Assembly: GCA_035471805.1 (NCBI GenBank)
Contig: DATIPS010000055.1
Span: 16,737 to 80,736, forward strand
Source of the DNA: Acidimicrobiia bacterium
GTDB lineage: Bacteria > Actinomycetota > Acidimicrobiia > Spongiisociales > JAHEDJ01
Length of the DNA: 64,000 nucleotides
Direction: 5' to 3'
Under the pieces are notes generated by a model. It did no database searches. It worked only from the letters and a program-made list of their open reading frames with translations, and had not been told where the DNA came from. Position numbers and translations under genes: made by a program. This document shows, piece by piece, positions 1-8,920 of the stretch (position 1 is the first letter of the stretch; the number at the start of each line of letters is the position of its first letter).

Positions 1-489
1 AAGACCTACGAAACCAGTTCGGGGGTGCTTTCCAACACGATGAGCGTCCTCGATCACATGCTTGCCCAGATTCGTACGCCGGATCTCGTCACCAGGCGCG
101 TCCAGCTGATGAACAAGGACAGCCTCGACATGACCGGGCCCGATCACGAACTGATCGCCGTCACGGCCCACGAGTGTGCACGATCAGCAGACGGTGTGGT
201 GGTGGTGCATGGAACCGACCGGCTGGCCGAGAGCGGCGAAGCCGCCCATGCCGTCGGGACACCGGCTTCGCCCATCGTTTTCACCGGTGCGATGCGACCG
301 TTCGAACTGCGCGACACCGACGCCTTGCAGAATCTCGTCGAGGCCCTGGTGGCCGTTCGTCTGGTCGAACCGGCCGTCTACGTGGCAATGCACAATCGGG
401 TGCTGCGTTTCCCCGGTGTCGTCAAAGACCACAATGCGGGCACCTTCACATACGGGACCGCCGGCGAAGGAAGCAACCGGCCCGGTTGA
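1..489 (+). CDS. Asparaginase-domain protein (5' end cut by window)
   Basis: The frame is open from base 1, so the start lies upstream. The visible part matches the N-terminal catalytic domain of type I/II L-asparaginases, which hydrolyse L-asparagine to aspartate and ammonia. It carries the second active-site Thr/Asp motif as VVVHGTDRLAESG (near bases 205-240) and the following FTGAMRP segment. The protein stops soon after the HNRVL strand, so the C-terminal domain of full-length (~330 aa) asparaginases is absent. Short, single-domain asparaginase homologues of about 160 residues exist, so this is probably a natural short form and not a truncation. The first Thr motif is not in the window. 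It converges on the OsmC gene with only 3 bases between stops. Confidence 0.8.
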   Translation, partial: KTYETSSGVLSNTMSVLDHMLAQIRTPDLVTRRVQLMNKDSLDMTGPDHELIAVTAHECARSADGVVVVHGTDRLAESGEAAHAVGTPASPIVFTGAMRPFELRDTDALQNLVEALVAVRLVEPAVYVAMHNRVLRFPGVVKDHNAGTFTYGTAGEGSNRPG

Positions 490-492
490 TCC

Positions 493-900
493 TCATTCCG
501 CCAGCCGGACCGTCATCTCCGCGGCCCGCTCGAGGGTGTTGGACACCGCGCACCCGTTACGGGCGATGGTGAGGAGCTTCTGCTTCTCATCGGCCGTGGC
601 AGGGCCTTCGAGTACGACTTCCATCCGGACTGCCGCGAAGCGGAAAGGTTCGTGCGCCAGATCCCCTTCGATATCCAGCTCGAGTCTTTTGATCGGTATC
701 TCCCGTGCCTCTGCGGCAGCGACGAGGGTGCTCTTGAAGCAGGCACCCCAGCCGATCAGCATCAAGTGCCCACCGTTGAATCCCAGTCCTGTGCCGCCGG
801 TCGAAACAGGTCGATCGAGTGGTATCACCCCGTTCTGCTCCTGCCGGCCGATCGCACGGTGACCCCTTAGCGCCTCAACGGTGACTCTGAGTGTCGGCAT
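493..900 (-). CDS. OsmC family peroxiredoxin-like protein
   Basis: A 135-residue OsmC/Ohr-family protein. These are thiol-dependent organic hydroperoxide reductases or redox sensors that work as intertwined homodimers in the cytoplasm. The two expected redox cysteines are visible: one in the GACF segment at about residue 54 at the start of the central helix, the second in NGCAVSNTLER near residue 116. The N-terminal FNGGHLMLIGWGACF stretch is typical of the OsmC branch. Length is normal for the family. ATG start. It has its own short intergenic regions and no obvious operon partner. Confidence 0.82.
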   Translation of the reverse strand: MPTLRVTVEALRGHRAIGRQEQNGVIPLDRPVSTGGTGLGFNGGHLMLIGWGACFKSTLVAAAEAREIPIKRLELDIEGDLAHEPFRFAAVRMEVVLEGPATADEKQKLLTIARNGCAVSNTLERAAEMTVRLAE

Positions 901-958
901 CGCACCTCCTCACAGGAAACGTAGCGGGCACTGCGGGGGTTCGCATACCGGGCGGGCG

Positions 959-1789
959 TCATCCGGTGGCGATCAATCCAACTGCGACCAATGCACCGGC
1001 CAGTCCGACCAGGCGAGGCGGCGAGATCCGCTCCTTGAAGAAGAGGCGGGCCAGCAGAACGGTCGTCGCCGGGAACATCGAGGCCACGACGGCGACGATG
1101 GCCAGCGACCCGCGCTGGGCGGCCAGGATGAAGGCTCCATTCCCAAAGATCGTCGCCGCCCCCGCTCCGACGACCGGGGCCAGCGAGACACGGTGGGGGA
1201 GCAGGACTGCTCCGGTTCGCCATGCGATCAAGTAGAGCAACACAAACCCGGCGCCGCGGGCAGGGACAAGCGGCCAGATCCCGGAGTCTTGCGACACCAG
1301 GCTGAGGAAGACGAGCATGCTGCCGAAGCCCAGACCTGCCAAAGCCCCGTAGCCGAGGCCCGTGACCGTCGTCTCGTTACGGTCGATGGGTGACCTGCTG
1401 ATCAGATAGATGGAAACCATCCCCAGGACAACGCCCGCCACCTGCATACCAGCAGGAGGTTCGCCCATGACTGTGGCAAACAGGACCCCGGTGGCCGCCG
1501 CGCCGACGGCGGCCACCGGTGACACGACCGCGACCTGACTCTTCGTGAACCCCGTGTAGAGGGCCAGGACCGCCAGGGCTCCGGCAATGCCGGCCAGAGC
1601 GCCCCAACCGAAATCCGTTCCTATCGGGTTCCCCGGCAACAGCAGTGACACCAGGATCGCAGTGATGAACCCAGCAACGTGGGAGGCGGCGACGACGGCG
1701 AGGACCCTCCCGTACCGGCTTCCCAGGCCGCCGAGGAAGTCGCCGGTGCCGCTGAAGGCAGCGGCAAGGAGAGAAAGAAGGATCGCCAC
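959..1789 (-). CDS. EamA/DMT-superfamily transporter
   Basis: A 276-residue integral membrane protein with about ten hydrophobic segments arranged as two repeats of five, the drug/metabolite transporter layout (EamA domain). It likely exports a small metabolite or drug; the substrate cannot be read from sequence. It begins at a GTG (VAILLSLLAA) with the first membrane helix immediately at the N-terminus and GTGDFLGG in the first loop. The second half starts near residue 145. Length matches the family. It lies between OsmC and the divergent large propeller protein. Confidence 0.82.
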   Translation of the reverse strand: MAILLSLLAAAFSGTGDFLGGLGSRYGRVLAVVAASHVAGFITAILVSLLLPGNPIGTDFGWGALAGIAGALAVLALYTGFTKSQVAVVSPVAAVGAAATGVLFATVMGEPPAGMQVAGVVLGMVSIYLISRSPIDRNETTVTGLGYGALAGLGFGSMLVFLSLVSQDSGIWPLVPARGAGFVLLYLIAWRTGAVLLPHRVSLAPVVGAGAATIFGNGAFILAAQRGSLAIVAVVASMFPATTVLLARLFFKERISPPRLVGLAGALVAVGLIATG

Positions 1790-2028
1790 AACCCGGAGAG
1801 GCTACTTCCTCCGTGACCGGTTGGGATATGCGCGCCGGCCGGCAGACCCGCCAGGATCCTGCTCGATTGGACGTCATAGGTTGCGGATGTCGGGTAAGTT
1901 CTCCTCGACGCTGACGACTAAACGGTAAGTTCGGGCGTACGGAGGGGACCATATGAGAGCCACGCAGGATCATTCCGTGTTGCGGCCGCTCGACTCGTCC
2001 CGATTGAATCACTGCGCGGGGAGCCATT

Positions 2029-5000
2029 GTGAGTAACGGACAGTTCACGGACCTAGCGATCCTGGCGGGATTGATAGAGAGGCCGCTCCGGGTTGAGGAA
2101 GCGGCGGAAGCTCTCGACATCAGCCCGCAAGACGTCCTGGCTCGAGCCCACGAAGGCGTCGAGCAGGGTGTGCTGGCCAGCGAGGGATCAGGATACGTTC
2201 TCACCGGGGCTGCTCCGGAGGTCGATCCGCCGTACCTCGCCTACCTGGCGGGGAAGCTGGCCGAGACCCTCACAGCCCGTGGAGCCAACGGCGAGGCAGG
2301 AAAGCTCTTCATCCGCGCCGGGCGCGAGGTAGAGGCCATCGGCGCCTTGGTGGCGGCTGCACTCGGTGACGACGACGAGCAGGCAGCCAATCTCGCGCTC
2401 GAGCTCGATCCCGAACTCACCCCGGTTGAACGGCAGGATGCCGGGCGCCTGCACCTCATGCTGGCCCGTCATGCTCGCGACCACGGATCGAGCCCCACTG
2501 CCGACGAGCACGCCCGAAATGCGATCCGCCGCCTCGAAGGGCCGGAGCTGATCGACGCCCTCCGGTTCGGCGCCGCCGTTGCTTCGGACCTTCAAGACTC
2601 CCAGCGAGCCGAGAGTCTGACTGCGCTGGGCGCCGGAGTGGCGATATCGCTGGGCCGCAAAGACAAGGCCGGCACGATGCTCACCCTGCTGGGAAGAGAG
2701 CTCAACAGGCTGGGTTTTGCCGACGAGGCGGACGCCGCTCTGGCACGAGGCATCGCCATGCTCGACACCCACGGCGATCGAAGTGAGCAGTTCCTCGGCC
2801 GGATGAACGCCGGATGGGTCGCGTTCGACCGGGGAATCCTTCAGGAAGCGGAGATAACCTTCGACAACCTGACCGACCAGGCCGACGATCTCCACGACTC
2901 CGTGACCAAATCCAGCCAGATGGCCTATCACAGTCGTGCACTCGGAATGGTCGGCCGGATCAATGAGTCCAGGGTGCGCGCTGCCCAGGCCAGGGCGATT
3001 GCCGCCGAATACGGGGCAAGGGCCATCGAATTCCTCGTCGCTCTCGGCGAAGTGGAAGGGGCCCTGGCGTTTCGGCGCCCGGCAGACGCCGCCGAGGCGG
3101 TCGAGAACGCCGATCGAATTGCCCGCGAGCATCTGCCGTCGTGGCTGAACAGGACGCTCCATTACGAGGCGAAGGCCGCCCTGCTGGTCGGCGATCGGGA
3201 GACGGCGCGCCGGGCCCTGGCCGAGGCCCGGGAGCACACACCCAGCGGCATCGACGGTTGGCGCGTTCGGAATCTGATTCGCATCACCGAGATGGAGATG
3301 ATCGAAGGCGACTGGCCCCAGGGAGAGGCCGAGGACCTGACCGACGAGTTCCTCCAGTCCCGCCAGTATCTGGCGGCGGCTGAGCTGCTGACCATCCGGG
3401 CCGAGCGCGAGAAGGATGCCGAACTCGCCCTCCAGGCCGCTGCGCTCGCCGGACAGGTGGGTGCGCCGGCACATGCCGCGCTGGCGATCGAAGCGGCCGG
3501 GGCGTGGGACGACGCGCCGGTGGCCGCCGCCGCAGGTGAAATGATCCGCCGGGCGGCCGCCGCCATGCCGGATGACTGGCGAGACGGCCTGCGTGATGTC
3601 CCTGCGTTCGCGCACGCACTCGACGCCGAGCCCCTCGAGACACCCGATTCGGAGGCCCTCGACGATCTCCTCGCCGAAGTGCTGACCAGCGCCGGTTTGA
3701 CCGGCGACTTCGTCTTGAGCCCTGCACAGCGGCGAGCTCGCGGCCTCGTGCGGCGGAAGTCGCGCCGTCGCAAGACGTCCCCGGTGACGTGGCTGGCCGC
3801 GGCCGTCGGCGGAGCGGCGCTGGTCGTGTCGATCTTTGCCGTCACAGCCGGCGACGGGCCGGCTACCGGAACGACGCTGGCCGCGCAGCCGACCACCACC
3901 ACCTCCTCGACAACGACCACGACGCTGCCGGAGGATCCCAATCCGGAACCCCCCGAGCTGGGGCTCTTCGGCGAGTCCCAGTTCCGCGGCAGCGACGGTC
4001 TGACCGGAGTGGCGAGCGAGCCGGCGTTGACCGCCTTCAACGGGCACTACTGGGCGCAAAAGCCGGGAGGGTTCTTCCGCGCCGACCCGGTAGCCGCCGG
4101 CAGGTTTCTCTATCTGGGCAGCTCGACCAATGATCAGGTCTATCTGATCGACCTCACGACCGGAATAGTGGCGGACAGGCTCGAAGCCGACGGAAGGGTG
4201 CTCGTTCCGGTCGCGGTCGGTGATATGAACGTAGCGCGCGGCGACGGGACCGTGAAGATGGTGGTGTATGTTGCCGAAGGCGGCACCGTGCACGGTCGAC
4301 CGGTCGAGGGAGGCGGAGCATTCGCCCCCCTCTCGCTGGGATCCGACGTTTCAGCCGGCCCGGTCATCGCCGGCGGCCTGGCCGTGATCCCGACCGAGGG
4401 GGGCCGTGTGTATGCCCTCAACAGCGATGGCATCGAGTGGATCTATCCGGCCGAGGATCAGGAACCTCTAGCCGAGATCGGCGAGGAGGCCGCATATGCG
4501 GACGGGATCCTGTATGTCGTGGACCAATCGGGAGAACTGCATCTGATCGAGGCGGAAACAGGCACCGGCATCTGCAGCAGGAGGTTTGGCCAGCCCCCGG
4601 TCGGGAATCCGGTTGTGTCCGACGGAAACGTGTACGTGCAGGCCACGGGCGTGGTGGTCATTGCACCTGCAGGGACATGTGAGGGAACCGAGAGCGTCGT
4701 CGTTGCCTCGCCGGAGGTGACGAATCCTATTGCCGTGCAGGATGGAATCATCTTCTCCGCAGAGGCAAACCGGCTGTTCCCGTTTGATCCGAACCTGATG
4801 ACTCTCGAGTCGATGGGTTCCGACAGCCAGCTCGGACCCTGGGCGCCGTTCATCGCCGACTCCGACATAACGACTCCGCCGGTGATCGCCGGGGAACTAG
4901 TCATCTTTGGGACACAGAACGGAATCGTCTATGCGGTAGATCTGGCGACGGGCGAAGAGGTATGGCGTTTCGACGTCGGCGTGGCGACCGGTGAATCAGT

Positions 5001-5091
5001 CGGTATCGAGGGATCCCCGGTCGTCCTGAAGAACACGGTCATCGTCATGACCAATCAGGGAAACCTCGTCGCCATCGCCAGCGGCGAGTAG
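2029..5091 (+). CDS. Large winged-helix/TPR, single-TM, beta-propeller protein
   Basis: A 1020-residue protein of unusual composition. Residues ~1-65 look like a winged-helix fold (LRVEEAAEALDISPQDVL, then a short hairpin). Residues ~70-560 are almost all alpha-helical with TPR-like spacing (ALARGIAMLDTHG, AAELLTIRAEREKDAEL). A basic stretch (RRKSRRRK) precedes one transmembrane helix at ~585-607, followed by a Thr-rich linker (~618-638). The last ~370 residues are a PQQ/WD-like propeller with repeated blades (GRVYALNSDGIEW, GIVYAVDLATGEEVWRFDVG). The likely topology is cytoplasmic N-terminus and extracellular propeller, suggesting a sensor or scaffold, but function is unknown. GTG start with GGGGAG at 2018-2023 five bases upstream. 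It stands alone. Confidence 0.8.
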   Translation: MSNGQFTDLAILAGLIERPLRVEEAAEALDISPQDVLARAHEGVEQGVLASEGSGYVLTGAAPEVDPPYLAYLAGKLAETLTARGANGEAGKLFIRAGREVEAIGALVAAALGDDDEQAANLALELDPELTPVERQDAGRLHLMLARHARDHGSSPTADEHARNAIRRLEGPELIDALRFGAAVASDLQDSQRAESLTALGAGVAISLGRKDKAGTMLTLLGRELNRLGFADEADAALARGIAMLDTHGDRSEQFLGRMNAGWVAFDRGILQEAEITFDNLTDQADDLHDSVTKSSQMAYHSRALGMVGRINESRVRAAQARAIAAEYGARAIEFLVALGEVEGALAFRRPADAAEAVENADRIAREHLPSWLNRTLHYEAKAALLVGDRETARRALAEAREHTPSGIDGWRVRNLIRITEMEMIEGDWPQGEAEDLTDEFLQSRQYLAAAELLTIRAEREKDAELALQAAALAGQVGAPAHAALAIEAAGAWDDAPVAAAAGEMIRRAAAAMPDDWRDGLRDVPAFAHALDAEPLETPDSEALDDLLAEVLTSAGLTGDFVLSPAQRRARGLVRRKSRRRKTSPVTWLAAAVGGAALVVSIFAVTAGDGPATGTTLAAQPTTTTSSTTTTTLPEDPNPEPPELGLFGESQFRGSDGLTGVASEPALTAFNGHYWAQKPGGFFRADPVAAGRFLYLGSSTNDQVYLIDLTTGIVADRLEADGRVLVPVAVGDMNVARGDGTVKMVVYVAEGGTVHGRPVEGGGAFAPLSLGSDVSAGPVIAGGLAVIPTEGGRVYALNSDGIEWIYPAEDQEPLAEIGEEAAYADGILYVVDQSGELHLIEAETGTGICSRRFGQPPVGNPVVSDGNVYVQATGVVVIAPAGTCEGTESVVVASPEVTNPIAVQDGIIFSAEANRLFPFDPNLMTLESMGSDSQLGPWAPFIADSDITTPPVIAGELVIFGTQNGIVYAVDLATGEEVWRFDVGVATGESVGIEGSPVVLKNTVIVMTNQGNLVAIASGE

Positions 5092-5100
5092 ACCCGCCGA

Positions 5101-5373
5101 TCAGGCATCCGGGGTTCTGATGCCTGTTTCGTGCTCGAAGCACCAGGCCCAATGCTCGCCCGGTTCCTTTGATCGGATCACCGGATGGCCGTGTTCCGCG
5201 GCGTGCTTTCTGGCGTGACGATTGGGGGAATCGTCACAACAGAGAGTCCGCCCGCAGCCGACACAGAAGCGTAGATGCACCCATGTGCCTCCGATCGCCA
5301 GGCAGTCCGCACACCCACCATCCGGCATCGGATCCAGTGGAACTGACAAAAGGTGTTCGCAGGGTTTCCCCAT
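5101..5373 (-). CDS. UBP-type zinc finger protein
   Basis: A 90-residue protein that is essentially one UBP/ZnF (ubiquitin-hydrolase-type) zinc-binding domain. Ordered ligands are visible: CEH near the N-terminus, CADC, CVGCGRTLCC, then a His cluster (NRHARKHAAEHGHP), ending in HWAWCFEHE. In eukaryotes this domain binds the ubiquitin C-terminus; actinobacteria encode many stand-alone copies whose ligand is unknown. ATG start at 5373; no partner gene. Recognition of the fold is firm, function is not. Confidence 0.85.
   Translation of the reverse strand: MGKPCEHLLSVPLDPMPDGGCADCLAIGGTWVHLRFCVGCGRTLCCDDSPNRHARKHAAEHGHPVIRSKEPGEHWAWCFEHETGIRTPDA
5102..5130 (+). terminator. Candidate terminator after the propeller gene
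   Basis: Perfect 8-bp inverted repeat CAGGCATC (5102-5109) / GATGCCTG (5119-5126) with a 9-base loop, then TTTC, 10 bases after the stop of the 1020-aa gene. It overlaps the last codons of the convergent zinc-finger gene. The U-run is short, so terminator function is only plausible. Confidence 0.45.
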
Positions 5374-5544
5374 GACGCTCCTTCACTCGGCTACTCGTGC
5401 CCTTGGGGCTGTTCGGCACTCTACCGGTCCCCGGCTCCTGTGGCCGGTGGATGTCGGAACTGTCGTCGGGTTGGCGGTCGTGCATCGGCGGGAAGGAGCG
5501 GACCGGACGGCGACATTCAACTCGTGACCGGGCCACGTCGTATC

Positions 5545-5928
5545 ATGGTTGCGGCGATGTCCTATCCGACCGACTTCCGCGCCCCGTGGATCGACGACAA
5601 CGGTTTCCTGCGCTTTCAGATCGGCTTGAAGCGCCCGTCGCTCGCCGTCGTCTCCGGAATCTTCCGTGACGCCGCCGAATTGTCGGCAGGCAAGTTGCTC
5701 CCGCTCATCATCGACGGACGAGCGATGCGAATGGCGCCGCCGGCCAAAGCTTGGACGTACGCCATCTACCGCCTCAACTCAATCGCATCGGCCGTGGCCT
5801 TCTTGTTCAGCGACATGACGCCGCAGGAAGTGTTCAAGTACCAGAAGGGCATAGGTGCAATGATCCCCAGCCGGGTGTTCGAAGAGGAGTATGAGGCCGT
5901 CGCCTGGCTCCGGTCGTTCGCGGATTAG
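5545..5928 (+). CDS. STAS/SEC14-like small protein
   Basis: A protein of 127 residues (123 if the second ATG at 5557 is used; neither start has a clear ribosome site). The pattern is an N-terminal beta hairpin (NGFLRFQIGL), a hydrophobic strand ending in IIDGRAMRM, a helix containing Tyr/Ala-rich residues, a second strand (AVAFLFSD) and a C-terminal EEEYEAVAWLRSF helix. This resembles the STAS/SEC14-like (DUF7793-type) proteins common in actinobacteria and bacteroidetes. Role unknown; such proteins may bind lipids or act in partner switching. It converges on the ABC-2 operon with 3 bases between the genes. Confidence 0.65.
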   Translation: MVAAMSYPTDFRAPWIDDNGFLRFQIGLKRPSLAVVSGIFRDAAELSAGKLLPLIIDGRAMRMAPPAKAWTYAIYRLNSIASAVAFLFSDMTPQEVFKYQKGIGAMIPSRVFEEEYEAVAWLRSFAD

Positions 5929-5931
5929 CCG

Positions 5932-6738
5932 CTAGGACAGCAGCAGCCGTTCCAGTCTCCGGCCGATTACCGCCGAACCGGCGATACCCATGCCGACCAG
6001 TACCCCGATATTCACCCACAGCCCCGAGTCCAGGGTTCCGAGCGTGAGGCTCCGGACCAGTTCCGTGCCGTGGTACAGCGGTGAGAACTGGGTGAATCGC
6101 TGGAAGAACTCCGGGTAGACCTCGAGCGGATAGAAAGTCGCCGAGAACAAGAACAGCGGCAGGGTCACCATGGTCACGAGGTCGAAGTCCTGCCAGCTGC
6201 GCATGAAGGTGGTCGCGGCCATTCCTACCGCACCGAAGGCAAAGCCGATCAAGAGGGTGGCCGGCAGGGCGAGGAGGCCCAGCGGTGATCGGACCAGACC
6301 CATGAGCGCCATGACCACAATGAATCCGGCTGAGTAGAGCGCACCGCGAAAGAGCGACCAGACGATCTCTCCGGTAGCGATGTCTCCCGGGGCGACGGGT
6401 GTCGCCAGAATCGACTTGTAGGTGTTGCCGTAGCGGATCTTGAAGAAGATGTTGAACGTCGACTCGTAAACGGCTCCGTTCATGGCGGAGGCGGCAAGCA
6501 TCGCCGGGGCGACGAAGGCGGCATACGAGACCAGTTCACCGTCGGGGCCGGGCACGTCCCCGACGAGTGTGCCGAGCCCGATTCCTATTGAGAAGAGATA
6601 GAAGACCGGCTCGAAGAAACCGGCCAGGATCACCCACCACACCGACCTGTAGACGATGAGATTGTGTTCGAGGAGGTGGCGCACCCGGTGGCTGGGCCGC
6701 ACGGCCGGTGATGCCACGCGTGCAAGCAGTGTCGTCAT
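5932..6738 (-). CDS. ABC-2 type transporter permease (second subunit)
   Basis: A 268-residue membrane protein with six predicted helices in the ABC-2 permease pattern, including the FEPVFYLFSIGIGLG region after TM1 and the FLFSATFYPLEVYPEF signature loop before the last helices. It is the last gene of a three-gene operon (ATPase 7505-8431, permease 6735-7508, this). Its ATG (6738) overlaps the upstream stop as ATGA, so translation is coupled and a heterodimeric exporter is likely. The frame extends upstream in the same phase, but the coupled ATG (MTTLLARVA) is the sensible start. Substrate unknown; drug, glycolipid or polysaccharide export are the family options. Confidence 0.85.
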   Translation of the reverse strand: MTTLLARVASPAVRPSHRVRHLLEHNLIVYRSVWWVILAGFFEPVFYLFSIGIGLGTLVGDVPGPDGELVSYAAFVAPAMLAASAMNGAVYESTFNIFFKIRYGNTYKSILATPVAPGDIATGEIVWSLFRGALYSAGFIVVMALMGLVRSPLGLLALPATLLIGFAFGAVGMAATTFMRSWQDFDLVTMVTLPLFLFSATFYPLEVYPEFFQRFTQFSPLYHGTELVRSLTLGTLDSGLWVNIGVLVGMGIAGSAVIGRRLERLLLS

Positions 6739-7508
6739 GGTCTCAGCCTCTTCGTGAGATTGTGCCGGGCGACCAGAGCACCGAGGAGGAAGAGGGCGAC
6801 CAGGTAGGTGACGTGCTGCCAAAGCGGAAGAGCAGCTTCGATGCCGAGCGCGACGGAACGGGTGAGTTCGACGCCGTGGAAAAGGGGAGTGGCGTAGGCG
6901 AGACCCTCGAGCAGATCGGGCAGCTGCTCGATCGGGAAGAACGTTCCGGAGAACAGGAACAGAGGCACGATGGCGAACCGAAAGACCATCGTCAGGCCCG
7001 TGTCATCCTCGATCCACGAGGTGAAGGCTGCCATCGGGGCTGCAAAGGCGAGACCGGTCAGAACCGCCGGGAAGATTGCCAGGAATGCTCGCCCGATGCC
7101 GGCCGCGTCGAACACGACCAGCATTCCGGCGAAGATCGTGCAGATCATGAGGAGCCGGACGCCGATCCAGGTCAGCAAACCGACCAGCAGGTCGGTCACC
7201 GACACAGGGGTGTTCATGATTGCCGGAAAGGTCTTGATCCATTTGAGCCCGGCCATGATCGGGAAGCTTCCTTCGCCTGCACCGCTTTGCATGCCGGTGG
7301 CGGCGAGCAGGCCGGGAGCAAGCCATACGAGATAGGTGAGCCCGCCGAACTCGGCAGAGGGGTTGCGGTCGACCAGCGATCCGAGGCCGATGCCCATCGC
7401 GGCCAGATACAGCACCGGGTTCAGGAAGTTCGAGAAGACCGAGGCACGCCACACGCGGGCATAGTTGAGAGCCTGCCCCTCGAAGACGTGCAGCGGGAGC
7501 GCGGTCAT
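6735..7508 (-). CDS. ABC-2 type transporter permease (first subunit)
   Basis: A 257-residue permease paralogous to the next gene: FLNPVLYLAAMGIGLGSLV after TM1, a cytoplasmic segment, and the FLFSGTFFPIEQLP signature loop. Six membrane helices are predicted. It starts at an ATG overlapping the ATPase stop (ATGA at 7505-7508) and ends overlapping the start of the second permease. Together the two permeases and the ATPase form one exporter of the DrrAB/NodIJ type. The frame runs further upstream inside the ATPase gene, but that part is a shadow. Confidence 0.86.
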   Translation of the reverse strand: MTALPLHVFEGQALNYARVWRASVFSNFLNPVLYLAAMGIGLGSLVDRNPSAEFGGLTYLVWLAPGLLAATGMQSGAGEGSFPIMAGLKWIKTFPAIMNTPVSVTDLLVGLLTWIGVRLLMICTIFAGMLVVFDAAGIGRAFLAIFPAVLTGLAFAAPMAAFTSWIEDDTGLTMVFRFAIVPLFLFSGTFFPIEQLPDLLEGLAYATPLFHGVELTRSVALGIEAALPLWQHVTYLVALFLLGALVARHNLTKRLRP

Positions 7509-8431
7509 TCGACCAGGCTCCGGCCGGTCAGTCGCAGAAACACATCCTCCAGGGTTGATCGGCGCACCACCGCACTCTCGATCTGCAGCTCCCGTGCAGA
7601 CACCTCCGCAAGGGCCCGGTCGGCGTCGTCGACGTAGAGGAGAACTCGATCGGCGAGAGTCTCCTGTCTCGGTGCGAGACCGTCCAGCTTGAGCAGCGCC
7701 GGCTCCTGCATGCCGACGGGGAAGCGCAGCTCGAGGACCTCCCGGTGGGAGTGTTCTTCGATCAGGGAGCGCGGCGATCCCTCGGCAACGATCCGACCCT
7801 GATCCATGACCACGAGCCGGTCGCACAGCTGCTCCGCCTCATCCATGTAATGGGTGGTGATTATCAGCGTCGAACCTTGTTGCTTGAGCCGGTACAACCG
7901 ATCCCACAGGATGTGCCGGGCTTGAGGGTCGAGGCCGGTCGTCGGTTCGTCCAGGAGGATGAGCTCCGGTTCGTTGATTAGTGCTCGTGCGATGGTGAGC
8001 CTTCGTTTCATGCCGCCGGAGAGATGCTCGACCTTGGCGGTTCGCTTGTCCTCGAGATGTGCAAACGCCAGGAGGTCTTCGATTCGCTCCCTGATCAACT
8101 TCCTCGGCAGGGAGAAGTAGCGGCCGTAGATGTAGAGGTTGTCACGCACCCGCAGTTCCTCATCGAGCATGTTCTCCTGCGGAACCACGCCCAGGCGACC
8201 GCGGATTTCCCGTCCATCGGCGCGGGGATCGAGGCCGAATACCGTGAGCGTGCCGGCAGTGATCGGGGATGTGGCTCCGATCATTCGCATGATCGATGAC
8301 TTCCCCGCCCCGTTCGGGCCGAGGAAACCGAAGACCTCGCCTCGCCGGATGTCGAAATCGACACCGTCTACGGCCGTCAGGTCGTCGAAGCGTTTGGTGA
8401 GCCCGCGGGCCGTTACGAGTGATTCGCTCAT
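7505..8431 (-). CDS. ABC transporter ATP-binding protein (DrrA/NodI type)
   Basis: A 308-residue ATPase with Walker A GPNGAGKSS (residues ~39-47), Q-loop (VPQENMLDEEL), signature LSGGMKRRLTIA, Walker B ELILLDEPTTGLDP, and the switch His in IITTHYMDEAEQ. The C-terminal ~80 residues form the accessory domain typical of DrrA-like exporters, ending in STLEDVFLRLTGRSL. It powers the two ABC-2 permeases encoded directly downstream with 4-base overlaps. ATG start. Confidence 0.92.
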   Translation of the reverse strand: MSESLVTARGLTKRFDDLTAVDGVDFDIRRGEVFGFLGPNGAGKSSIMRMIGATSPITAGTLTVFGLDPRADGREIRGRLGVVPQENMLDEELRVRDNLYIYGRYFSLPRKLIRERIEDLLAFAHLEDKRTAKVEHLSGGMKRRLTIARALINEPELILLDEPTTGLDPQARHILWDRLYRLKQQGSTLIITTHYMDEAEQLCDRLVVMDQGRIVAEGSPRSLIEEHSHREVLELRFPVGMQEPALLKLDGLAPRQETLADRVLLYVDDADRALAEVSARELQIESAVVRRSTLEDVFLRLTGRSLVE

Positions 8432-8561
8432 GAGCCTGGTCAGGATACCGGTTCGGTCCCGGTTGTCCCTTCGGTATTGCGCTCTCCGGAACGGGGACGG
8501 GGCGGGAGGGATGGTGCGGCGGCCGGCGCGTAGTGTGATGAGAAGCAGAGGAGGGAGAATC

Positions 8562-8918
8562 GTGTCACGCCCTGTTCATTTTGAGATCCACGGCGAGGAT
8601 CCGGTTGCGGCGACCGAGTTCTACGCGGCTGTGTTCGGCTGGAAGGTCGAACGGTGGGGTGATCAGCCCTACTGGTTGTACACGACCGGCGAAGGTCCCG
8701 GTATCGACGGTGCCTCCGCACCAAGTCAGGAACACGGCCAGAAGGTGGTGTTGACGGTGGAGACCGACAACCTGGCGGAGACAGTCGCAAAGGCTCGTGC
8801 GGCGGGTGGCACGGTCCTGCTGGAGAACGCTCCGATTCCCGGGGTCGGCATTCTCGCCCAGGTGCTCGATCCCAACGGAGTTCTGGTCGGAATCATGCAG
8901 CCGGAGACGTCGGAATAG
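8562..8918 (+). CDS. VOC (glyoxalase/bleomycin-resistance fold) protein
   Basis: A 118-residue single VOC domain: PVHFEIHGEDPVAATEFYAAVFGWKVE at the N-terminus and a closing QVLDPNGVLVGIMQPE strand. These proteins use a paired beta-alpha-beta3 fold, often with a metal bound by His and Glu; substrate is not predictable. The GTG start (VSRPVHFEI) is chosen because GGAGGGAG lies at 8550-8557; the frame is open further upstream but inside the promoter region. It is followed after 2 bases by the YrdB-like gene, so the two are probably co-transcribed. Confidence 0.85.
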   Translation: MSRPVHFEIHGEDPVAATEFYAAVFGWKVERWGDQPYWLYTTGEGPGIDGASAPSQEHGQKVVLTVETDNLAETVAKARAAGGTVLLENAPIPGVGILAQVLDPNGVLVGIMQPETSE

Positions 8919-8920
8919 GG

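Noticed and set aside
2188..4293. Long open frame (701 codons) on the reverse strand
   Set aside because: It lies wholly inside the propeller gene. Its translation is rich in Arg/Gly/Pro without domains, as expected for an antisense shadow in high-GC DNA.
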